Shown: positions 8,647-18,650 of the stretch, piece by piece
How positions within the stretch are numbered: the first letter of the stretch is position 1
Layout of the letters: each line of letters starts with the position of its first letter
From: JBFMGS01 sp040752635
Lineage (GTDB): Bacteria > Bacillota > SHA-98 > UBA4971
Length of the DNA stretch: 64,000 bases
Direction of reading: 5' to 3'
NCBI GenBank assembly: GCA_040752635.1
Contig: JBFMGS010000002.1
Span: 37,221-101,220 of the forward strand
The notes under the pieces: model-generated
The model's database searches: none
What the model saw: the letters and a program-made list of their open reading frames with translations, nothing else
Told to the model about the DNA's origin: nothing
Made by a program: the position numbers and the translations under genes

Positions 8647-10016
8647 TCGTTCCTCATCCTTTGTACTAGTTCTTGGGCGACGGTATTGATGTTGCCCGCG
8701 CCCATCGTCACTACGAGATCGCCCGGCTGTGCGACAGAAAGAAGCCAGGGCGCTATATCGCCGAGGTCGGCGATGAAGGTTACCTGTCGATCTTGGTACG
8801 CTTCCACCGCTCGAGCTAGCTTCTCCCCGTTGACATCTGGTATGGGGTCCTCGCCCGTCCCTTGATGGAATATCTCGGTGATCACCACGACATCGGCCGC
8901 GAGAAACGCCCGGGCAAACTCGTCAAAGAGCAGCTTCGTCCTGGTAAACCGCTGGGGCTGGAACACCGCGATGATCCGCCTGCCAGTGGTTTCCTTGAGA
9001 GCCGTCAGAGTCGTCTTGATCTCGGTGGGGTGGTGCGCGTAGTCATCCATAACGAGGACGCCTCCAACTTCACCCAGGATCTCCGAGCGCCTTCTCGCCC
9101 CTCTGAAGACGGAAAGAGCCCGGCGCATAACCTCGAAGGGAACCCCGAGTTCCATTCCCACCGCAACTGAAGCAAGGGCATTAGATATATTATGCCGCCC
9201 TGGTACTGCAAGTTCCAGGCGGCCAAGCCGCGTGCCGCATAGTACCACGTCGAAGCTGTAACCCAGGCCCGAGATGGCTGGGCGTTCAGCCACAAGTTCC
9301 CCCGACGTTATGCCGTACAGGGTTTTCCTGCACCTGACTTCTTTTTCTATGGACATGACGCGCGCGTCGTCTGCCGCAAGAACAGCAAGGCCGTTTTCGG
9401 GCAGATGCGTGAGGAACGAGAGGAAAGCCCGGGTAATCGCATCGGGACTACCGTAATAGTCGAGGTGGTCGTTATCTATGTTGGTAACCACCGCGATCTT
9501 GGGCCACAACTTGAGGAATGAACCAAATGCCTCATCTGCTTCCGCCACGACGAACTCGCTCTTGCCATGCCTTCCACCACCAGGGACTGTGTCCACTTCC
9601 TCCCCTAGTATGGCCGTGGGGTCCAGCCCGCCAGCTATCAGGACCGTGGCCACCATGGACGAAGTCGTGGTTTTGCCGTGGGTTCCGGTCACTGCGATTC
9701 CGAACCTATCGTTCATGAGTTTTGCCAGCATCTCCGCCCGGGTTACCGTGGGAATGTCGAGCTTGCGGGCATGTGACACCTCAACATTATCCCGCGGGAC
9801 CGCGGCGCTCACCACCACAAGCCCCGCACCCTCCACCGAACTTGCGCTGTGGCCGACCTGGACGCGAGCTCCGAGTGCGCCAAGCGCCCTGAGCCTGGGA
9901 GAGTCGGACACGTCGCTGCCGCTCACCACGAACCCCATCTCCAGCAACACTTTGGCGATGGAACTCATTCCGTGGCCCCCGATCCCCACAAAGTGGATCC
10001 GGCCTTGCATCTTCAT
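8628..10016 (-). CDS. murC: UDP-N-acetylmuramate--L-alanine ligase MurC
   Basis: This 462-residue Mur ligase adds the first amino acid, L-alanine, to UDP-MurNAc. The N-terminal Rossmann motif GIGGHGMSSIA, the P-loop GTHGKTTTSSM and the DDYAHHPTEI motif in the C-terminal part are clear. The 192 bases between murC and murG hold a CAG-like triplet stretch and no convincing gene. The next gene, murB, overlaps its end. Confidence 0.98.
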   Translation of the reverse strand: MKMQGRIHFVGIGGHGMSSIAKVLLEMGFVVSGSDVSDSPRLRALGALGARVQVGHSASSVEGAGLVVVSAAVPRDNVEVSHARKLDIPTVTRAEMLAKLMNDRFGIAVTGTHGKTTTSSMVATVLIAGGLDPTAILGEEVDTVPGGGRHGKSEFVVAEADEAFGSFLKLWPKIAVVTNIDNDHLDYYGSPDAITRAFLSFLTHLPENGLAVLAADDARVMSIEKEVRCRKTLYGITSGELVAERPAISGLGYSFDVVLCGTRLGRLELAVPGRHNISNALASVAVGMELGVPFEVMRRALSVFRGARRRSEILGEVGGVLVMDDYAHHPTEIKTTLTALKETTGRRIIAVFQPQRFTRTKLLFDEFARAFLAADVVVITEIFHQGTGEDPIPDVNGEKLARAVEAYQDRQVTFIADLGDIAPWLLSVAQPGDLVVTMGAGNINTVAQELVQRMRNDWQAQT

Positions 10017-10208
10017 GAAACCTACTCCTTCCCACCCGCGAGGTTCCGGGCGCCGGATGCAGCAGCAGCGGCAGCAGCAGGCGGGCAGATCGTATCACGT
10101 ATTCATGGTATGCCGCGCCGCAGGGCGCTGCCACACCGGCCGACCGGGGCCTGCAGCTTGTCCGCTTGCGAGGCTCCGTGTCCCGCCATGGCATCTCGAG
10201 ACACACCT

Positions 10209-11324
10209 CTAGTGCCTCGATGCAAGCTGAGTGATGACGTCTACCAGAGCATCCGCAGCGCCGGGTCGGCCGAGCATCCGTGAGCTCCGGGACATGCTCT
10301 CAAGGCGCGCATCGTCGTCGAGCAGATCTTCGATGACACGCAGGAGGACTTCGCCCGTCAGTTCCCGCTGGAGCATCACCACGGCCGCACCGGCCCTCTC
10401 AAGAGCACGAGCGTTCTTCTCCTGGTGTCCTTCGGCGGCCCCAGGGAAAGGGATAAGCACGGCAGGCAGGCCGCGCGCTGTGATTTCGGCTATCGATATA
10501 GCACCCGCGCGGCTTACGACAAGGTCCGCGCATGCCATCGCTTTATCCATTTGGTACAGGTACGGCTCGACGATAAGCCGGGACACCCCCGCTTGAAGCA
10601 CTCCCCTGGCTTCGAGCTCCCGCATGACCCAGGCGTGATCGTGCCTACCGGTTTGATAGATGACCTGAACGCCCCGCCGTTTCACAATGCCGGGCAAAGC
10701 GCTGACCATGGCCTCGTTTATAGCTCGTGCACCCTGGCTACCGCCGAACACAAGAACCGTAGGCCGGTCGCCGTCAAGACCCATCGCCTTCGCACCTTCG
10801 CGCCTCGTGGTGGTGAGGATGGACTGTCTTACGGGGTTTCCCGTTACTACCACCCGGGACTTTCGCGCAAGGTACCTGGCAGACTCGTCGTAAGTCACGG
10901 CTACCCTGCTTGCAATGCGAGAGAGCACACGTGTGGTGGCGCCGGGAAGCGCATTCTGCTCGTGAATAAGGGTTGGAATACGCATCATCCACGCAGCGAG
11001 TACCACCGGGCCTGACACGTATCCCCCTGTGCCGACCACCACATCAGGTTTCTCCTGCCTTAGAATAGCAAGGGACTGAGCAAGACCCATGCAGGCCCGA
11101 AACGCTGTGAGGATGGTCTCCAGCGACAGCCTCCGCTTAAAACCCGCGACTTCTATCGTCGCCAGACGGAATCCTTCCCTCGGTACGATGTCAGCCTCAA
11201 GACCCTTGCTCGTGCCGATAAACAGGACCTTTACCCCCGGGTCCCTTTCAAGAAGCGTCTTCGCAATTGTGACGCCGGGGTAAACGTGGCCTCCGGTGCC
11301 ACCCCCGGCGATGATTACTCTCAT
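10209..11324 (-). CDS. murG: UDP-GlcNAc:lipid I N-acetylglucosaminyltransferase MurG
   Basis: This 371-residue family 28 glycosyltransferase converts lipid I to lipid II on the inner face of the membrane. It starts MRVIIAGGGTGGHVYPG, with the glycine-rich loop that contacts the lipid substrate, and has the donor-site segments VFGGSQGARAIN and SRAGAISIAEITARG. The open frame extends 150 codons upstream through ftsW, but that extension has no MurG similarity, so ATG at 11324 is used. It is five bases downstream of the ftsW stop. Confidence 0.97.
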   Translation of the reverse strand: MRVIIAGGGTGGHVYPGVTIAKTLLERDPGVKVLFIGTSKGLEADIVPREGFRLATIEVAGFKRRLSLETILTAFRACMGLAQSLAILRQEKPDVVVGTGGYVSGPVVLAAWMMRIPTLIHEQNALPGATTRVLSRIASRVAVTYDESARYLARKSRVVVTGNPVRQSILTTTRREGAKAMGLDGDRPTVLVFGGSQGARAINEAMVSALPGIVKRRGVQVIYQTGRHDHAWVMRELEARGVLQAGVSRLIVEPYLYQMDKAMACADLVVSRAGAISIAEITARGLPAVLIPFPGAAEGHQEKNARALERAGAAVVMLQRELTGEVLLRVIEDLLDDDARLESMSRSSRMLGRPGAADALVDVITQLASRH

Positions 11325-11329
11325 GCGCC

Positions 11330-12448
11330 TCACCTGATAGAAGAGTATTTCGAGATGTTGAGCAGCACCCCTATGGAGGCGAGCGTGGTCACGAGCGAAG
11401 ACCCGCCAAAACTGATGAGCGGCAGAGTTATCCCTGTAATCGGGAGGGTTCCTGAGACGACCCCGATATTGATCATGGCCTGAAGCACTATCATGCTGGT
11501 TATGCCCACCGCCAGCAGGCTGCCAAACGTGTCCGGCGCACCTATTGCTATTCGCAAGCCTCGCCATGCGAATAGAAAATACAGGACCACGACCGACGCC
11601 GCCCCCACGAACCCAAGTTCCTCGCCGATTATGGCGAAGATGAAGTCCGTGTGCTGCATGGGAAGGTAGAGGAACTTCTGCCGGCTCCTGCCCAGGCCCA
11701 CCCCCAGTATCCCACCAGATCCCAGTGCTAGAAGCGATTGGATGATGTGGAACCCTGAACCAAGCGGATCTTCCCACGGGTGGAGGAACGCGAGGAAACG
11801 GCGTACCCTGTAGGGAGCAGCCATGGCCACTGCCACAAGGGCTGGAGCCCCCATGACCGCGAGGATCCCGAGGTGAGACAGGCTCGCTCCTGCAGCAAAC
11901 ATAAGCAACAACGAAATCCCGACGATGGTCCCGGCCGTACCCAGATCCGGTTCAAGCATGACCAGGCCGAACACGATCCCGAGGATCAATAGTGGCCCGA
12001 GGAGCCCCTCGGAAAAGCGTTGGATCCTATCGGTGCGGCCCGCGAGAAAGCTCGCCATGAAGAACACCATGACGATTTTAGCGACCTCTGATGGCTGAAA
12101 GGTCAGCGAGCCCGCCCCCAGCCACCTCCGCGAACCCCGAATCATTATGCCCACCCCGGGGACAAGCACTGCCACAAGAAGCACCAAGCTCAGAAGCAAA
12201 GCGGGCCACGCCAGCTTCCTCCACAGCCGGTAGTCCACCTCCATGGCGACGCACATGGCCCCAAGGCCGATGGCGGCCCAGGCAAGTTGCCTCTTGAGGA
12301 AGTAGTAGGTATCCCGGAAGATCTCATAGGCGCTCACTGAACTTGCGCTAAAGACCATGATAATCCCCAGGCTCAAGAGAGCAAGGGTGATGAGAAAGAT
12401 CACGACGTCTGGCGCATGCTTCTCATGAGCTTTTCGTCTTGCCGCCAC
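11330..12448 (-). CDS. ftsW: Lipid II polymerase FtsW/SpoVE (SEDS family)
   Basis: The 372-residue product has about ten membrane helices and the SEDS motifs: GSRRWLGAGSLTFQPSE mid-protein and PITGITLPLISFGGSS near the end. These proteins polymerise glycan strands together with a class B penicillin-binding protein, here probably the SpoVD-like one at 16.5 kb. GTG at 12448 has GGGAGG eight bases upstream; an ATG at 12493 is a weaker alternative. A 6-bp hairpin (12495-12510) lies between mraY and this gene, just where murD would be expected. Confidence 0.95.
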   Translation of the reverse strand: MAARRKAHEKHAPDVVIFLITLALLSLGIIMVFSASSVSAYEIFRDTYYFLKRQLAWAAIGLGAMCVAMEVDYRLWRKLAWPALLLSLVLLVAVLVPGVGIMIRGSRRWLGAGSLTFQPSEVAKIVMVFFMASFLAGRTDRIQRFSEGLLGPLLILGIVFGLVMLEPDLGTAGTIVGISLLLMFAAGASLSHLGILAVMGAPALVAVAMAAPYRVRRFLAFLHPWEDPLGSGFHIIQSLLALGSGGILGVGLGRSRQKFLYLPMQHTDFIFAIIGEELGFVGAASVVVLYFLFAWRGLRIAIGAPDTFGSLLAVGITSMIVLQAMINIGVVSGTLPITGITLPLISFGGSSLVTTLASIGVLLNISKYSSIR

Positions 12449-12546
12449 AGCTCTCACCCTCCCAAGCCACGTGGGCCAGATTACACAAATCATAAACCCC
12501 GCCTGGGGTTGCCCCTCCCAAATTCGTAGTACTCCCCGTGCACACC

Positions 12547-13509
12547 TCAGAATGTCCGAAAACTTATCAGCCCGAGCACCGAGAAGATGAGCCCCAAAAT
12601 CCAGAATCTCGTCACGACTTTCGGCTCCTGCCACCCGGACAGTTCAAAGTGATGGTGAAGCGGGCTCATCTTGAAGATGCGTCTGCCGCGCGTGAGTCTG
12701 AAGTAAGTCACCTGGATCATGACAGACAAGGTCTCGATGACGAACACGCCGCCAACCAGGAGTAACAGGAGTTCGGTCTTCGTAAGTATAGCGAGGGTTC
12801 CAAGCGCCGCACCAAGCGCAAGCGACCCGGTATCCCCCATTATCACCTGAGCCGGGTGGGAGTTGAACCACGAAAACCCCACACAGGACCCGGTAAGCGC
12901 GGCGGCGAACGCTGCTAGATCGCTTGCGCCGAGCGAGGCAGCGATGATGCTATAAGTGAAAGCCGCAAGAGCCACCGTGCCTGCGGCGAGGCCATCCAGG
13001 CCGTCGGTAAGGTTAACCCCGTTTGACGCACTGATCATCACGAGCACCGCGAATATCACGTAGCCGAGCCCGAGATCCACCTGGTGGTGCAAGAACGGAA
13101 TACGAACCGAACTGCCGAGGTGGGGCTCAGTTATCGTGAAGAGGCCCAGAAGCCCGGCGAGAATGACCTGGGCGACGATCTTATACCTCGCGCGGAGTCC
13201 CAAAGGCCGCCTGGCTACAACTATGATGAAGTCGTCTGCGAGCCCGATAGCCCCGAATCCCAACGTTATAAAAAGAGCCCATGCCGCGTCGGTCGCCCTC
13301 TCAGAAAACAAGAGCGTCGCAACCAGGACCGCGATGAGTATCATGATGCCGCCCATAGTCGGCGTGCCCGCCTTCTTCTGGTGGGTAGCCGGCCCATCGG
13401 TCCGTACCGATTGTCCGAATTTCATTCGACGCAATATCCTGATGGACGCGGGGGCTATCAGGACCACCACGGCAAAAGCACACAGGGCAGCATACATCTC
13501 ACGTAGCAC
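12547..13509 (-). CDS. mraY: Phospho-N-acetylmuramoyl-pentapeptide-transferase MraY
   Basis: This multi-pass membrane enzyme (320 residues) makes lipid I from UDP-MurNAc-pentapeptide and undecaprenyl phosphate. Typical motifs are KKAGTPTMGGIMI, NLTDGLDGLAAGT, the catalytic GDTGSLALGAALG and the HHHFELSGW loop. GTG at 13509 is eight bases after GGAGG and overlaps the murF stop by 11 bases. An ATG at 13497 and a TTG at 13524 are the alternatives. Confidence 0.97.
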   Translation of the reverse strand: MLREMYAALCAFAVVVLIAPASIRILRRMKFGQSVRTDGPATHQKKAGTPTMGGIMILIAVLVATLLFSERATDAAWALFITLGFGAIGLADDFIIVVARRPLGLRARYKIVAQVILAGLLGLFTITEPHLGSSVRIPFLHHQVDLGLGYVIFAVLVMISASNGVNLTDGLDGLAAGTVALAAFTYSIIAASLGASDLAAFAAALTGSCVGFSWFNSHPAQVIMGDTGSLALGAALGTLAILTKTELLLLLVGGVFVIETLSVMIQVTYFRLTRGRRIFKMSPLHHHFELSGWQEPKVVTRFWILGLIFSVLGLISFRTF

Positions 13510-14911
13510 CGGGCCCGCCTCCAATACCCTCTACGAGGGCCGACACGACTTCCTCCATCTTCATGGCGCGCGACCCTTTAACCAGGATCACGTCGCCAGG
13601 CCTTGCCAGCCACTCAACAGCCCGAGCCGCCTCGCCCCTATCGTCGAACATGAGCACGCTGCCCGCCGCCTTGCCCAGACGAAGCGCCTCTTCACCTGCG
13701 AGACGCGCAAGATCCCCCACAGTCACCAGTACGTCGCACGGTAATGCCATCGCCGTGCGACCGAGATCCCTGTGAGCCTCCGCCGAGATCTCCCCCAGCT
13801 CCAGCATATTACCCAGGACTGCGATCTTCCGCCTCGAGCCCGCGACTTGCCGCAGAGTGGATAGAGCAGCTCTCATGGATGCGGGGTTGGCGTTGTAGGT
13901 GTCATCTATCACGATATATCCCTGGCGAGTCTCGATGATCCCGAGCCGCTGGTGCGCAGGTTCGAAGTGATCGAGCCCGTCTGCGACTGCAAACGAATCC
14001 AAGCCCAGAACAAACGCAGCCGCACTCGCCGCGAGAGCGTTGTAGACGTTGTGCATGCCTGGAGCGGGCACGTGAACCCTGAAGGATCTCTCGCCATAGG
14101 ACATGGTGAAGTTCGTGCCTTCTGCCCCCAAAAGCTCAATCTCGCTCGCCTGCACGTCTGCAGCCTGCTCTACCCCGAAAAACGTCACCTTTGCCGAAGT
14201 CTTGTCCTTCATCGCCGCGGTATGAGGGCAGTCGCTGTTCAGCACGGCGATGCCGTCAGCCCCGAGCGCTTCCACAAGCTCTGCCTTAGCAGCAGCTACG
14301 TTCTCGATGGACCCCAGGAGTTCCACATGGCTGGGCCCCACGTTGGTGACGACCCCTACGTCAGGGCGGGCGATCTCGGCGAGGTCCCGGATCTGCCCGC
14401 TGCCCCTCATGGCAAGCTCCACCACGCAGACCTCGTGATGGGGTTCAAGGCTGAGCAGAGTCAGCGGGACACCCACTTCGTTGTTGAAGTTCTCCTGCGT
14501 CTTCGCGCAGCGCACGCGTTCGGCGAAGATACTGTAAGCCATGTCCTTGGTCGTAGTCTTGCCCGTGCTTCCGGTTATTGCGACGACAGGTATACCCAAG
14601 CGACACCTGTTATACGTGGCGAGCTTCTGCAGGGCCTTTAACGTGTTGTTCACGACAATGACCGCGGCCGTCCCCGGTAGGTCACCTGTTCTTTCCCTGG
14701 ACGAGATGACTACTCCCCTTGCGCCTCTCTCAACGGCGTCCTTTGCGAACTGGTGACCGTCGAAGTTCGGGCCTGAAAGCGCAAAGAAGATCTCCCCGCC
14801 GGCGACTTTACGAGAGTCGGTAGTAACCCCCGAGAATGACGGGTGGGCCCCTGTCGCCTCGCAGCTACCCCCTGTGGCCTTTACAACTTCATCTAGGCTG
14901 AACTCCGCCAC
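13499..14911 (-). CDS. murF: UDP-MurNAc-tripeptide--D-Ala-D-Ala ligase MurF
   Basis: This 470-residue Mur ligase adds the D-Ala-D-Ala dipeptide, completing the UDP-MurNAc-pentapeptide. The P-loop is TGSTGKTTTKDM and the central domain has VIDDTYNANPASMRAAL, a MurF hallmark. GTG at 14911 has AGGAG ten bases upstream and overlaps the end of murE by 23 bases. The order murE-murF-mraY is the standard one. Confidence 0.97.
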   Translation of the reverse strand: MAEFSLDEVVKATGGSCEATGAHPSFSGVTTDSRKVAGGEIFFALSGPNFDGHQFAKDAVERGARGVVISSRERTGDLPGTAAVIVVNNTLKALQKLATYNRCRLGIPVVAITGSTGKTTTKDMAYSIFAERVRCAKTQENFNNEVGVPLTLLSLEPHHEVCVVELAMRGSGQIRDLAEIARPDVGVVTNVGPSHVELLGSIENVAAAKAELVEALGADGIAVLNSDCPHTAAMKDKTSAKVTFFGVEQAADVQASEIELLGAEGTNFTMSYGERSFRVHVPAPGMHNVYNALAASAAAFVLGLDSFAVADGLDHFEPAHQRLGIIETRQGYIVIDDTYNANPASMRAALSTLRQVAGSRRKIAVLGNMLELGEISAEAHRDLGRTAMALPCDVLVTVGDLARLAGEEALRLGKAAGSVLMFDDRGEAARAVEWLARPGDVILVKGSRAMKMEEVVSALVEGIGGGPGAT

Positions 14912-16442
14912 GACCTGCGCGCTCCTTCAGAAGGTTCCTGGCAACCTCCCGATCGTCGAAATGAATGGTATGATCCCGGAATACCTGGTAGGTCTCGTGG
15001 CCTTTGCCTGCGATGACCACCACGTCGCCCTCTCTGGCTTCGGAAATCGCCCTTGCGATGGCTTCGGCCCTGCTGACTATGACCTCATAGCCCTCGCCCG
15101 GCCGCCTTGCGCGAAGGATCCCTTCCTCGATCTCGCGGCATATCGCGTCCGGATCCTCGGACCGGGGGTTATCCGACGTCACTACCACGAGGTCGGCAAG
15201 GTTCGCCGCTATTTCCCCCATGATCGGGCGCTTGGTTCTGTCACGGTCCCCACCGCAGCCGAAAACGGCTATGACCCGACCCGAGGCGAGCCCGGACGCA
15301 GCCTTTAGGATGTTTTGGAGGCTATCCGGTGTGTGCGCAAAATCAACTATGACGGCGAAAGGCTGCCCTTCGTCTATCGTCTCGAACCGTCCGGGCACCC
15401 CCTGGACGCTCTCGACCCCTGCCTTGATTTCGTCCAGGCCGACCCCTGCCGCAAGCCCGCATCCGATGGCGGCAAGCGCGTTATGCACGTTGAACATGCC
15501 CGCGAGGTTCAGGCAGACCTGGGTTTTGCCCTTGGGCGTACGGGCGGTGAACCGGGCGCCTCGAGGGAGCAGCCTCACGTCCTCGGCCTTAATGTCGGCG
15601 CTCGCCATGACGCCGTAGGTCAAGACATCAGCGCGAGTCCTGGAGATAATGTGGCCTGCATGGGGGTCGTCCAGGTTCACCAGAGCAGTTCTCACCTGAC
15701 CCTTACGCGAGACCCCGTCTCCTAGAGATTCGAAGAAAGCAGTTTTCGCACCGAGGTAGTTTTCAAATGTCCCGTGGAAATCCAGGTGATCATGGCCGAT
15801 ATTGGTGAACACGCCCATGTCAAAGTCCACACCCAAGACGCGATCGAGCACTACCGCGTGAGACGAGACCTCCATCGCGGCTGCACGCTGGCCCCTATCG
15901 TGCATCTGGCGAAGCATTCTCTGTACGTCGAGAGACTCCGGGGTGGTATGCTTAGCGTGGACTACCTCGTCTCCAATGACGTGCCCCACGGTCCCAATGA
16001 TACCGCAACTGCGCCCGGATGCATCGAGCACGCCCTTGATGAGATAGGTCGTGGTTGTCTTTCCTTTGGTGCCGGTGACACCCACGCAAAGCATAGAGGC
16101 CGACGGATCACCGTAGAAATTCCGGGCTATGACGGCAAGAGCCCGCCGCGACTCGAGAGCTCTCGCCACCTGCACTCCCTCAGGAATCGCCATGTCTTCC
16201 TCAACAACCAGCGCCACCGCTCCGCGGGAGATTGCATCGCCGATGAAGTCGTGCCCGTCATGCTTCTCCCCCTTAACGCATACGAAAAGGTACCCGGGGC
16301 CGACCTCGCGCGAATCGTAGGCAACGCCCCGGACTATCGCTCCCGTATCTCCAAGGACTTCCCGGACTTCCACTCCTTCGAGCAAGTCCCCGAACGTACA
16401 CACAGCTCTCGGCATCCTCCAGCGTTCTCTTGACAGTACCAT
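14889..16442 (-). CDS. murE: UDP-MurNAc-L-Ala-D-Glu:meso-DAP ligase MurE
   Basis: This Mur ligase of about 517 residues has P-loop GTKGKTTTTYLIKG and the third-residue specificity motif DNPRSEDP. DNPR is the signature of meso-diaminopimelate ligases, so the cell wall should be of the meso-DAP type. The start is uncertain. ATG at 16442 lies four bases after AGGAGG; ATG at 16457 and a GTG at 16403 are other choices, the last giving an N-terminus (VCTFGDLLEG) closest to the family. Confidence 0.96.
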   Translation of the reverse strand: MVLSRERWRMPRAVCTFGDLLEGVEVREVLGDTGAIVRGVAYDSREVGPGYLFVCVKGEKHDGHDFIGDAISRGAVALVVEEDMAIPEGVQVARALESRRALAVIARNFYGDPSASMLCVGVTGTKGKTTTTYLIKGVLDASGRSCGIIGTVGHVIGDEVVHAKHTTPESLDVQRMLRQMHDRGQRAAAMEVSSHAVVLDRVLGVDFDMGVFTNIGHDHLDFHGTFENYLGAKTAFFESLGDGVSRKGQVRTALVNLDDPHAGHIISRTRADVLTYGVMASADIKAEDVRLLPRGARFTARTPKGKTQVCLNLAGMFNVHNALAAIGCGLAAGVGLDEIKAGVESVQGVPGRFETIDEGQPFAVIVDFAHTPDSLQNILKAASGLASGRVIAVFGCGGDRDRTKRPIMGEIAANLADLVVVTSDNPRSEDPDAICREIEEGILRARRPGEGYEVIVSRAEAIARAISEAREGDVVVIAGKGHETYQVFRDHTIHFDDREVARNLLKERAGRGGVQPR

Positions 16443-16500
16443 TATTCCTCCTGTCATTGGCTACTATGCCAAATTAAGGCTATGAAGCGCTGACCTACTG

Positions 16501-18630
16501 TCATGGCGCACCAGGCGCTTGCGGGCCCGGCGGTTCAAATCTGACTACAACCACAGACCCCCGGGGCACCGCCGTCCCCGGCTTCGGGTCCGAGGAGCGA
16601 GCAACTCCCGTGCCTTCCGCCTGCATACGCAGGCCCGCTCTCGTAAGAAGAAGGGCCGCGTCTTTCATCGTCTTGCCCGTAAGGTCCGGGACCAGCACGT
16701 TTTCTTCCTCTACATTATAGAGGGCGCCCATATCCAAGTAAAGCACAACTGTGGTCCCCCGGGCGACCCTGGCGCCCGGCCGCGGGGTCTGATCGCGCAC
16801 CACGTTGCCTGAGCCCTTCACCCGGACCTCGAGCCCGAACTCGGTTACAAGAGCTTTCGCAGCATCCTCCGAGGACCGACCTATAAGATCGGGAACAGCC
16901 ACGAGCTCGACGCTCCGGCCGGCTTCCCCCTGTTCGGGAGGTGAAGTAGGCGGTACCCCCATGTACCTCAGCGCGTCGCGAACAACGGCCTGAAAAACCG
17001 GGGCCGCGAGAACGCCCCCGTACCTTATCCCGACGTCCGGCTCATCCCAGACGACGAGGACTGAGATCTTAGGGTCCTCAACAGGGGCGAAGCCAAGAAA
17101 CGACGCCACCCGCTTTTCGCCGTATACTCCCGCCTCGGGCTTCTCCGCCGTCCCGGTCTTGCCGGCAACGCGGTAACCCGGTATTTTCGCCCTGTACCCA
17201 GACCCGTTGACCACCACGGATTCCAGGATGAGCGAGAGCTCGTGGGAGGTCTCCTTGCTGATGACCTGCCGCAGAGGCTCGGGCGAGAACTCCTTCACGA
17301 GGCTACCATCCGGAGCGATGATCCGGGACGCAAGATACGGGCGCATGAGAACGCCGCCGTTTGCGATGGCGTTCAGGGCTGATAGGAGCTGGATCGGGGT
17401 CACAGAGATCCCTTGCCCGAAGGAAATGTTTGCAATCTCCACGAGCCCGACATTCTTCTCCTGTTGGAGCAGGCCTGCCGCCTCCCCGGGGAAATCGATC
17501 CCCAGGGGGCTTCCGAACCCGAAGGCCCGGATGTACCTGTAGAACCGTTCAGTGCCGAGGCGCAGCCCGAGGGTGGCAAACACCACGTTGCACGAGTTCT
17601 CGGTTGCTTCTATGAAGGTTTGGCTGCCATGGCCACCTCCGAGCCAGCATCGGACGTGCCTGTCCTCCACCCTGATAAAACCGGGGTCGAAGAAGGTATC
17701 GGTCGGCTTCACTACCCCCTCCTCCAAAGCGGCTGCCGCCGTGATGATCTTGAAAGTAGAGCCTGGCTCATACACGTCAGATACAACGATGTTGCGTCTG
17801 GCACTATCTGGATAATCAAAGTAATGGTTGGGGTTGTACGTGGGCCTTGCGGCCATGGCCAGCACCGCTCCGGTTTTCGGGTCCATCGCCAGAATCATGC
17901 CACGTTTTGCGCGGGTCTCTACCATTCCACGATCGAGTTCGCGCTCCACAATATACTGGATCACTTCGTCTATGGTAAGATACAGGTCATTGCCATCGAC
18001 AGGCGGGATGAACCTCGACACTCCCCCCGGGATCTCCTTGCCAGCAGCGTCGCGCTCGGCTACGATCTGGCCACGCGTGCCACGCAGGAACGCATCGTAT
18101 TGCACCTCCAGGCCCTCGAGCCCCTGGTTATCGATGCCCGCAATGCCCAGGATGTGCGCGGCCAGCCTGTCCTTGGGGTAGAACCGCTGGCCGCGCTCGG
18201 TGAATCCTATACCCTTGAGGTCCAGCTTTCGAAGTGCGGCCGCCTTGTCTGGATCCACCCTGCGGTCGATCCAAACCGTCGCAGCCTTCTGCGTGAGCTT
18301 CGCTCGGATGCTTTCGGGGTCCTGCTCAAGGACGCGCGCGAGCGTCCGTGCAGTTTCGGAGGGGTCTCTCACTTCTGCGGGGACAGCATAAACAGAGTCA
18401 GCGCTCACGCTTACGGCAAGCTCCCGGCCTTCACGGTCGCGTATGGTTCCCCTGCGGGCATCCACAGGAACGGGATAAAGCCTCTGATCCAGTGCGAGCT
18501 TGCGAAAGCGATCGCTCTGGGCGACCTGCAGCCACGAGAGCCGGAACACCAGCAGTATGGCAGCGATCCCCCACATAACAAAAAGCCAGGCCACCCTCTT
18601 TTTGACGGTAACGCCTGAGTATACCGACAC
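16501..18630 (-). CDS. spoVD: Class B penicillin-binding protein with PASTA domains, SpoVD/FtsI type
   Basis: The 709-residue product has one N-terminal membrane helix (about residues 12-30), a dimerisation domain, a transpeptidase domain and two C-terminal PASTA repeats (about 577-636 and 644-703). The transpeptidase motifs are STFK (in EPGSTFKII), SCN (ENSCNVVF) and KTG (AGKTGTAEK). In Bacillus such proteins at this locus are SpoVD (spore cortex) and Pbp2B (division). With a single copy here the two roles cannot be told apart. GTG at 18630 is eight bases after GGCGGGG and 20 bases after ftsL; a longer in-frame start overlaps ftsL and is unlikely. Confidence 0.93.
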   Translation of the reverse strand: MSVYSGVTVKKRVAWLFVMWGIAAILLVFRLSWLQVAQSDRFRKLALDQRLYPVPVDARRGTIRDREGRELAVSVSADSVYAVPAEVRDPSETARTLARVLEQDPESIRAKLTQKAATVWIDRRVDPDKAAALRKLDLKGIGFTERGQRFYPKDRLAAHILGIAGIDNQGLEGLEVQYDAFLRGTRGQIVAERDAAGKEIPGGVSRFIPPVDGNDLYLTIDEVIQYIVERELDRGMVETRAKRGMILAMDPKTGAVLAMAARPTYNPNHYFDYPDSARRNIVVSDVYEPGSTFKIITAAAALEEGVVKPTDTFFDPGFIRVEDRHVRCWLGGGHGSQTFIEATENSCNVVFATLGLRLGTERFYRYIRAFGFGSPLGIDFPGEAAGLLQQEKNVGLVEIANISFGQGISVTPIQLLSALNAIANGGVLMRPYLASRIIAPDGSLVKEFSPEPLRQVISKETSHELSLILESVVVNGSGYRAKIPGYRVAGKTGTAEKPEAGVYGEKRVASFLGFAPVEDPKISVLVVWDEPDVGIRYGGVLAAPVFQAVVRDALRYMGVPPTSPPEQGEAGRSVELVAVPDLIGRSSEDAAKALVTEFGLEVRVKGSGNVVRDQTPRPGARVARGTTVVLYLDMGALYNVEEENVLVPDLTGKTMKDAALLLTRAGLRMQAEGTGVARSSDPKPGTAVPRGSVVVVRFEPPGPQAPGAP

Positions 18631-18650
18631 AGGTCTTACCCCGCCTTGCT

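Noticed and set aside
10059..10080. CAG-like triplet run in the murC-murG gap
   Set aside because: Short, imperfect and not part of a larger repeat array; probably compositional.
11325..11777. 150-codon N-terminal extension of murG
   Set aside because: It lies entirely inside ftsW in another frame and MurG homology begins at the ATG at 11324.
12495..12510. Hairpin between mraY and ftsW as a terminator
   Set aside because: Six base pairs with no T-run, inside an otherwise tightly packed operon; termination there is unlikely.
17413..18618. 401-codon plus-strand frame
   Set aside because: It is antisense to the SpoVD-like gene, has no recognisable domain, and long antisense frames are expected in GC-rich coding DNA.
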